Source of the DNA: Bordetella parapertussis
GTDB lineage: Bacteria > Pseudomonadota > Gammaproteobacteria > Burkholderiales > Burkholderiaceae_C
Assembly: GCA_945878065.1 (NCBI GenBank)
Contig: CAMDXA010000033.1
Span: 1-21,752, forward strand
Length of the DNA stretch: 21,752 bases
Reading direction: 5' to 3'
Each line of letters begins with the position of its first letter. Position 1 is the first letter of the stretch. The notes under the pieces are model-generated. The model was not told the origin of the DNA, made no database searches, and saw nothing but the letters and a program-made list of their open reading frames with translations. Both the position numbers and the translations under genes were made by a program. Below, one piece after another: positions 16,835-21,752 of the stretch.

Positions 16835-16886
16835 GTCACAGGCCTTCTCATTTCGACGGGCCTGTCAACTACTCAAGGACATTTTG

Positions 16887-18146
16887 ATGACCAATCAACG
16901 TCGTCAATACTTGAAAGTCGCTGGCGCCATCGGTGCCATGTCGCTGTTTCCGGGCATGCCTGCCGCCTTTGCATCAGAGAGCAAGCTTAAAGCCAGTGCA
17001 GATGCCATCTTAAAAGCCGCCACCGATTCAGGTGATGTGCCTGGTGTGGTGGCCATGGCCACCAACCGCAGTGGCACGATTTACGAAGGTGCATTCGGTA
17101 CCCGTCAAGCGGGTGCTGACAACCCCATGACCGCAGACACGGTGGTTTGGATTGCCTCCATGACCAAGGCGCTCACAGGTGCAGCAGCCATGCAGCAGGT
17201 TGAGCGCGGCAAGTTGCAATTGGACACGCCTGCCCACAAAATCCTGCCACAGCTCAAAGAGTCACGCGTGCTGACGGGCTTTGACAGCGCGGGCCAACCG
17301 GTGACTCGCCCGCCAAAGCGCGACGTTACTTTGCGGCATTTGCTCACCCACACATCGGGCCATTCCTACGACATTTGGAACCCCCAAATCGGCCAATACA
17401 TGAAAGTCAAAAATGTGCCCGGCATTATTTCCTGCCAAAACGCGGCCTTGACCACGCCATTGGTGTTTGATCCGGGTGAGCGTTGGGAGTACGGCACCGG
17501 CATCGACTTTGCAGGCAAGATGGTAGAGGCCGTCAGCGGCCAAACACTCGGTCAATACCTGCGGGATAACTTGCTTGCGCCACTGGGCATGAACAACAGC
17601 GCATTCAAGATCAGTGCTGACATGCGCACGCGTTTATCGCGCATGCACGCCCGCACGCCAGACGGTTTGGTGCCGATTGAGTTTGAAATTCCCCAAGCGC
17701 CTGAGTTTGAAATGGGCGGCGGCGGGATGTATTCCACGGTGGGTGACTACCTGAAGTTTGTCCAAATGCTGCTCAACGACGGCACAGGCAACGGCAACCG
17801 CGTGTTCAAAAAATCCACTGTTGATCTGATGACGAAAAACGCGATGGGCAAAACCCGCGTGACCATGCTCAAACCTGCAGGCGTGGGTTCCTCCAACGAT
17901 GCCGAGTTTTTCCCTGGCGAGCCAAAGGCTTGGGGCTTGTCGTTCATGACCAACGAAGAAAAAGCACCCACTGGAAGATCCGCTGGCAGCGTGGCTTGGG
18001 CCGGATTGGCCAACAGTTTTTACTGGATCGACCGAAAAAAAGGGGTGGGCGGCGTGCTGGCCACACAAATCCTGCCGTTCGCAGATGTCAAAGCACTGCC
18101 TTTGTTCTATGACTTTGAATCAGCGGTCTACAAATCGTTGGCATAG
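16887..18146 (+). CDS. Serine hydrolase of the beta-lactamase/esterase EstB family, Tat-exported
   Basis: Class C beta-lactamase fold hydrolase, more likely an esterase or D-aminopeptidase-like enzyme than an antibiotic resistance enzyme. It has 419 residues. The N-terminus QRRQYLKVAG followed by a weakly hydrophobic stretch to AFAS is a twin-arginine signal peptide. The nucleophile is S91 in the S-x-x-K motif SMTK (91-94). HTSGHSYD and RWEYGTG (the tyrosine motif, with Thr where lactamases often have Asn) complete the active site. ATG 16887 has AAGGA 7 nt upstream. The in-frame extension to 16725 overlaps earP and is rejected. It is a single transcription unit with terminator 18168-18194. 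The natural substrate is unknown. Confidence 0.92.
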   Translation: MTNQRRQYLKVAGAIGAMSLFPGMPAAFASESKLKASADAILKAATDSGDVPGVVAMATNRSGTIYEGAFGTRQAGADNPMTADTVVWIASMTKALTGAAAMQQVERGKLQLDTPAHKILPQLKESRVLTGFDSAGQPVTRPPKRDVTLRHLLTHTSGHSYDIWNPQIGQYMKVKNVPGIISCQNAALTTPLVFDPGERWEYGTGIDFAGKMVEAVSGQTLGQYLRDNLLAPLGMNNSAFKISADMRTRLSRMHARTPDGLVPIEFEIPQAPEFEMGGGGMYSTVGDYLKFVQMLLNDGTGNGNRVFKKSTVDLMTKNAMGKTRVTMLKPAGVGSSNDAEFFPGEPKAWGLSFMTNEEKAPTGRSAGSVAWAGLANSFYWIDRKKGVGGVLATQILPFADVKALPLFYDFESAVYKSLA

Positions 18147-18167
18147 TTTTTTGCTGAGTTCCAATCT

Positions 18168-18194
18168 ACCGGGCCCCTGGGCCCGGTTTTTTTT
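18168..18194 (+). terminator. Rho-independent terminator of the serine hydrolase gene
   Basis: An 8-bp perfect GC-rich stem (ACCGGGCC at 18168-18175 with GGCCCGGT at 18180-18187) has a 4-nt loop and is followed by a run of eight T (18187-18194). It lies 22 nt after the hydrolase stop and separates it from the DUF1330 gene. Confidence 0.93.
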
Positions 18195-18241
18195 GAGCGT
18201 CTACACTTTGGCTTTGTTGCAAAAATTCCAAGGAGAACACC

Positions 18242-18535
18242 ATGCCCAAGGCATACCTCATCAGCACCTACCAAGAAATTCACAACCAAGATGCATTGGC
18301 TGCGTATGCCAAATTGGCACTGCCTGCATTGACCGCTGCCGGGGGCACATTTTTAGCACGCGGCATGCCTGCCAAAGTCAAAGAAAACGGCAAGATGCAA
18401 CGCACCGTGTTGATTCAATTTGAAAGTTTGCAAGCTGCGTTGGACGCATACGAGAGTGCGGCCTACCAAGAAGCCATGCATGAACTAGGCGACAACGCTG
18501 TGGTGCGCGATATTCGCATCATCGAAGGGGCGTAA
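18242..18535 (+). CDS. DUF1330 family protein
   Basis: A 97-residue protein of the dimeric alpha-beta barrel type (DUF1330). The recognisable parts are KAYLISTYQEI at the start, AAGGTFLARG in the middle and VLIQFESLQAALDAYESAAYQEA in the second half. The molecular function of the family is not known. A strong ribosome site (AAGGAG) lies 6 nt before ATG 18242. The aminotransferase gene starts 3 nt after its stop, so the two are surely co-transcribed. No clear promoter is visible between the terminator at 18194 and this gene. Confidence 0.9.
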   Translation: MPKAYLISTYQEIHNQDALAAYAKLALPALTAAGGTFLARGMPAKVKENGKMQRTVLIQFESLQAALDAYESAAYQEAMHELGDNAVVRDIRIIEGA

Positions 18536-18538
18536 GCC

Positions 18539-19741
18539 ATGACACAACTGAGTCAACGTGCTTTGGGATTGGGCACAGAAAACGCATTTGTGGTGCTGGC
18601 CGAGGTGAACAAGCTGATCCGTGAAGGCCGTGACATCATTTCTTTTTGCATTGGCCAGCCCGATTTCCCGACACCGAAAAACATTCAGCAAGCTGGCATC
18701 ACGGCCATCACAGGTGGCAAACACGGTTACACGCCTTCGGCCGGTATTCCTGAATTGCGACAGGCCGCTGCCGATTACTTTGCCCGTACGCGCGGCATCA
18801 AGGTGGATGCCGATGACGTCGTGGTCGGCGCCGGTGCGAAGCCGTTCATTGGCTACACCATCCAGTCGGTGACCGATTTTGGTGCGGGCGATGAAGTCAT
18901 TTATCCGGTGCCGGGTTTTCCGATTTACGATTCACAAATCAAGGCCAACGGCGCGGTCGGTGTGCCGATTTATTTGCGCGAAGACCGCAACTTCAGCTTT
19001 GACCCGCAAGAGTTGGCCGACAAAATCACACCGCGCACCAAGCTGTTGATTTTGAATTCACCGCAAAACCCGACCGGCGGTATTCTCAGCAAAGCCGACT
19101 TGCAAGCCATTGCCGACATACTGCGCAAGCACCCGCAAATCTGGGTGTTCGCTGACGAGATTTACGGTCAGTTGGTGTATGACGGTGAGTTCCATTCCAT
19201 CGCTGCCTTGCCGGACATGCAAGAGCGCACCATTTTGTCCGACGGTTGCTCCAAAACCTGGGCCATGACCGGCTGGCGCTTAGGCTTTTGTGCCAACAAA
19301 AAGCTGGCGCCATATTTCACCAACTGGATCACCAACACCGAGTCCTGTGCGTCGCACATCACGCAGTGGGCGGGTGTAGAAGCCTTGAACGGGCCGCAGG
19401 ACGACGCCAACCACATGCGCGAGGTGTTCTTGAGCCGCCGTGACCTGATCGTCGGTTTGCTCAACCAACTCCCCGTCGTGACTTGCAAAACCCCGGGCGG
19501 CGCGTTTTACGCGTGGCCGAACGTGACCGAGGCGTGTCGGCTCACCGGTTGCGCCGATTCGGAAGAGTTTCGCAAGCGCTTGTTGTTAGAAGCAGGCGTG
19601 GCGGTGTTGGCCGATATCCATTTCGGGCCGCGCGTGGCGGGGGACGGCCAACATATTCGCTTCAGCTACGCAGCGTCTGACGAAGCCATCAAAGCCGGTT
19701 TGAAGCGCATGGCGGACTTCATCCACAAGAACAGCAAATAA
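18539..19741 (+). CDS. PLP-dependent class I/II aminotransferase (AspC/AlaT-like)
   Basis: Fold-type I aminotransferase, 400 residues, cytoplasmic. The substrate-binding start SFCIGQPDFPTP (35-46), GYTPSAGIPELR (63-74), the N177 of NPTGG, D206 with Y209 (ADEIYG), and the Schiff-base lysine K239 in SDGCSKTWAMTGWRLG with R247 for the PLP phosphate are all present. HIRFSYAAS near the C-terminus carries the carboxylate-binding arginine. Aspartate or alanine aminotransferase is most likely, but specificity is not readable from this. It lies 3 nt after the DUF1330 gene and ends 6 nt from the convergent DUF1501 gene, with no terminator between. Confidence 0.93.
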   Translation: MTQLSQRALGLGTENAFVVLAEVNKLIREGRDIISFCIGQPDFPTPKNIQQAGITAITGGKHGYTPSAGIPELRQAAADYFARTRGIKVDADDVVVGAGAKPFIGYTIQSVTDFGAGDEVIYPVPGFPIYDSQIKANGAVGVPIYLREDRNFSFDPQELADKITPRTKLLILNSPQNPTGGILSKADLQAIADILRKHPQIWVFADEIYGQLVYDGEFHSIAALPDMQERTILSDGCSKTWAMTGWRLGFCANKKLAPYFTNWITNTESCASHITQWAGVEALNGPQDDANHMREVFLSRRDLIVGLLNQLPVVTCKTPGGAFYAWPNVTEACRLTGCADSEEFRKRLLLEAGVAVLADIHFGPRVAGDGQHIRFSYAASDEAIKAGLKRMADFIHKNSK

Positions 19742-19747
19742 TTTCTT

Positions 19748-20947
19748 TCAAACGCTGAACACCGGCAGCGTTTCAAACTTGCCGTTCAACAAAGCCGCGC
19801 TGTCTGCGCCCATCCATTGCTGCGCCACCGTTGCGTACACGCGGCGAAAGTCGACGGTGGGGTTGACGTTGCCTTCCGCGTTCAATCGGGTGAAGTCGGG
19901 CGCTTGGCCGTAATGCCCGCCTTTGACCGGTTGGCCGATCAGATACACATGGTTGGCGGTGCCGTGGTCTGTGCCCAAGCTGGTGTTCTCAGCAGGGCGG
20001 CGGCCAAACTCGGAATACACCATCAGCGTCACGTCTTTGTCGCGGCCGATGCGCTTCATGTCTTGCATAAAACCGGCGATGCCGTCTGACACATAGGTCA
20101 GCAGCCGCTGGTGCAGCTCGCCTTGGTGCACATGGGTGTCAAACGCGTTGTGCCGGTAAGCCGTGTGGTAAATGCGGCTGGGCAAACGCGCGTGAATCAT
20201 GGCCGCCACTTTGGGCAGGTCCATGGACAAAATGCCGTAGTCGATCGGCGTTTTGTAATTGCTCCAAGCCTGTCGCACTTGCACCGAGGCCTGGCGTGCG
20301 CTTTGCGCCACGTCTTCTAAAAACTGATGCGCCGCATTGGCGCTGTGCGTGTTGTCGCCCGTGCCTTTGTCCAACAGCGTGCGGCTCTGGTACAGGCCTT
20401 TGCGGCCGAAGCGCTCGGGGTCGTCAAACACCACCGGCACATGTCGCGCGGCGCGTACCGCCAGCGATTGGCGCTCATCGATGTTGATCAAAAAATTCGG
20501 TGTCAGTTGCGGGTCGATGGCGTCCGCCAATCTGCCCAGCCAGCCATAGGGCTCGCCGGTGTTGGGTGCGCCGGTGTGCCAGTAAGCGGCAGAGGTGAAA
20601 TGCGAGTAAGACGGGTTGTCGTAGCCGCAGCCGTGCACCACCGCCATTTGGCCGTTTTTGTACAGCCGCTCAAAACCCGCCATGCCGGGGTTGAAGCCGT
20701 GCATATCGTCGATCTTGCGCAGCCTGTTGGCGCGAATGCCTAGGTTGGGGCGCAACTTGTAATAGTTATCGTCACCAAAAGGCACGAGGGTGTTGAAACC
20801 GTCGTTGGCCCCGGTCAGCTCCACCACTACCAAAATGCGCTTGTCGTCAGCAGGCTTGGCGATGGCGCTCAAGGGCAGGGCGGTGCTCAGGCTCATAGCG
20901 CTCAAGGCTTGCAGCAGTTCGCGGCGTGTCAGTTGTGTGTGGTTCAT
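19748..20947 (-). CDS. DUF1501 family protein, Tat-exported
   Basis: A 399-residue protein of the DUF1501 family, which is distantly related to the alkaline phosphatase/sulfatase fold. The N-terminus TRRELLQALSAMSL with a hydrophobic stretch to LSAIAKP is a twin-arginine signal. Family blocks are VVVELTGANDGFNTLVP (40-56), SEFGRRPAEN (312-321) and GTDHGTANHVYLIG (325-338), the last with His/Asp residues that could bind metal. Function is unknown. It starts 3 nt after the DUF1800 stop, and the two families are often found side by side. Confidence 0.93.
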   Translation of the reverse strand: MNHTQLTRRELLQALSAMSLSTALPLSAIAKPADDKRILVVVELTGANDGFNTLVPFGDDNYYKLRPNLGIRANRLRKIDDMHGFNPGMAGFERLYKNGQMAVVHGCGYDNPSYSHFTSAAYWHTGAPNTGEPYGWLGRLADAIDPQLTPNFLINIDERQSLAVRAARHVPVVFDDPERFGRKGLYQSRTLLDKGTGDNTHSANAAHQFLEDVAQSARQASVQVRQAWSNYKTPIDYGILSMDLPKVAAMIHARLPSRIYHTAYRHNAFDTHVHQGELHQRLLTYVSDGIAGFMQDMKRIGRDKDVTLMVYSEFGRRPAENTSLGTDHGTANHVYLIGQPVKGGHYGQAPDFTRLNAEGNVNPTVDFRRVYATVAQQWMGADSAALLNGKFETLPVFSV

Positions 20948-20950
20948 GGT

Positions 20951-21752
20951 TTATCCCAGTTGGTAGGCAGGCAGCGACAACATGACATGCAATAAGTTGC
21001 GCAATGCGTCTTCCATGTAACTGTCGGCCAGCTTTAAGTCGGTAGTGCCCAGGTCGTCGCTGAGCAATGCGCTGAGTTGTTGCTTCACTGCGTCTGACAC
21101 CGGGGCAGAAAAAAACCGCGACACCAAATGGTCCACTGCACAGGCTGTGGTTTTGCAATTCGCCTGGCGCAACAACTGCGACAGATTGAGTTGCGCCGTG
21201 TCGCGCGGTATGGGTTTGACTTTTTCAATCGCCTTGCGCCAGGCGTGGTAGCTGGCCAAACGGGTATTGAAGTCTTCGTTGCGGTCGGCTTGCATGGACA
21301 TGGACATGTCGCCCATGGTTTTGCCCTCGGGCTGGGTGGCGGTGGTCACGTCCATGCCTTGGGACAGTTTGTCAGCCACCGGCACAATTTGGTACAGCCC
21401 GTTGGGTGTGCGGTCGGGTGCCACAAAATCGATGGGTGGGTACACCGTGTCGTACACCACGTTGCCGCGTGCCAGCAACAAACCCGGCGTGATCCAGCTG
21501 CGCCCATGCGCCCAACCGGCCACATTGGGTGGATAAAACAATTTCTGCCCCAGCATTTCGGTTTGCTCGTTGAAGTCCGGAATGCCGGGCACACTTTTGA
21601 GCGCCATTTTTTTATAGGTGGAAATCAATAACTCCACCGGCGGCTTGATGCGCGAGGCCATGGATGTTGGGCTGTAAAAATCATTCGATAAAAACACGGT
21701 TTCCAGAAAAACAGCGATGTCGTAACGCGAATCACGCAGCAATTGCCCGAGT
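20951..21752 (-). CDS. DUF1800 family protein, N-terminus cut by window edge
   Basis: C-terminal roughly 266 residues of a DUF1800 protein; the frame stays open to the right edge, so the true start lies outside. Recognisable parts are SRIKPPVELLISTYKKMAL, LGQKLFYPPNVAGWAHGRSWI (the diagnostic block) and the C-terminal LLHVMLSLPAYQLG. A CKTTAC cysteine pair lies near the middle of the visible part. Function is unknown; the family usually accompanies DUF1501, here encoded 3 nt downstream, so the two proteins probably act together outside the cytoplasm. Confidence 0.93.
   Translation of the reverse strand, partial: LGQLLRDSRYDIAVFLETVFLSNDFYSPTSMASRIKPPVELLISTYKKMALKSVPGIPDFNEQTEMLGQKLFYPPNVAGWAHGRSWITPGLLLARGNVVYDTVYPPIDFVAPDRTPNGLYQIVPVADKLSQGMDVTTATQPEGKTMGDMSMSMQADRNEDFNTRLASYHAWRKAIEKVKPIPRDTAQLNLSQLLRQANCKTTACAVDHLVSRFFSAPVSDAVKQQLSALLSDDLGTTDLKLADSYMEDALRNLLHVMLSLPAYQLG

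Noticed and set aside
16725..16886. Longer N-terminus for the serine hydrolase
   Set aside because: It overlaps earP, includes the promoter region, and would hide the twin-arginine signal; ATG 16887 has a proper ribosome site.
16887..18146. Serine hydrolase as an antibiotic resistance beta-lactamase
   Set aside because: The S-x-x-K and Tyr motifs with YGT and the overall layout fit the EstB-type esterase/hydrolase group better than true AmpC enzymes.
1..21752. CRISPR array, prophage, insertion sequence, toxin-antitoxin or defence island
   Set aside because: No spaced direct repeats, transposase, integrase, tRNA-linked attachment site or defence domains were seen; the genes are housekeeping and metabolic with uniform base composition.

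Overview
This window reads as an ordinary, gene-dense chromosomal segment of a betaproteobacterium. The best fit is Burkholderiales, probably a Comamonadaceae-type genome such as Limnohabitans, Rhodoferax or Polaromonas. The support is the Lys/Ala/Pro-rich N-terminal extension of the primary sigma factor, an EF-P with Arg32 next to its rhamnosyltransferase EarP, a phasin of the type found in PHA-storing Burkholderiales, and moderate GC. The family-level placement is inference. I see no phage, insertion sequence, CRISPR array, tRNA, rRNA or recognisable defence system, and no gap without a gene longer than about 210 bp.

Layout. (1) 1-6418, minus strand: a tight cluster read in the order SDR dehydrogenase, gamma-glutamyltransferase, dnaG, rpoD (rpoD is cut by the left edge). 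The first three genes are separated by only 4 nt each, and rpoD follows dnaG after 186 nt. (2) 6523-7425, plus: a patatin-like lipoprotein, divergent from the SDR gene across an inverted repeat. (3) 7557-8099, minus: a phasin with a clear sigma70-type promoter, a strong terminator, and two copies of a TGC-rich palindrome bracketing the promoter, which resembles a PhaR operator pair. (4) 8306-15154, plus: seven closely packed genes (HDAC-fold deacetylase, hotdog thioesterase, nitroreductase, pncB, nhaD-type antiporter, D-2-hydroxyacid dehydrogenase, rmuC) with gaps of -4 to 27 nt, probably one transcription unit of mixed functions. (5) 15151-16792, minus: earP then efp, ending tail-to-tail with rmuC in a shared TTAA. 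(6) 16887-19741, plus: a Tat-exported beta-lactamase-fold serine hydrolase with its own promoter and terminator, then a DUF1330 gene and a class I/II aminotransferase. (7) 19748-21752, minus: a DUF1800 gene (cut by the right edge) followed by a Tat-exported DUF1501 gene.

How the genes work together. The clearest functional pairs are EarP/EF-P (EarP rhamnosylates Arg32 of EF-P, which relieves polyproline stalling), DnaG/RpoD (replication priming and housekeeping transcription) and DUF1800/DUF1501 (a widespread exported pair of unknown role). The phasin coats PHA granules and its promoter appears to carry its own operator. The most interesting signals are regulatory rather than a new protein system: the doubled TGC palindrome at the phasin promoter, the inverted repeat in the SDR/patatin divergent region, and a 13-bp direct repeat with a 20-bp period at the earP/hydrolase divergent region.
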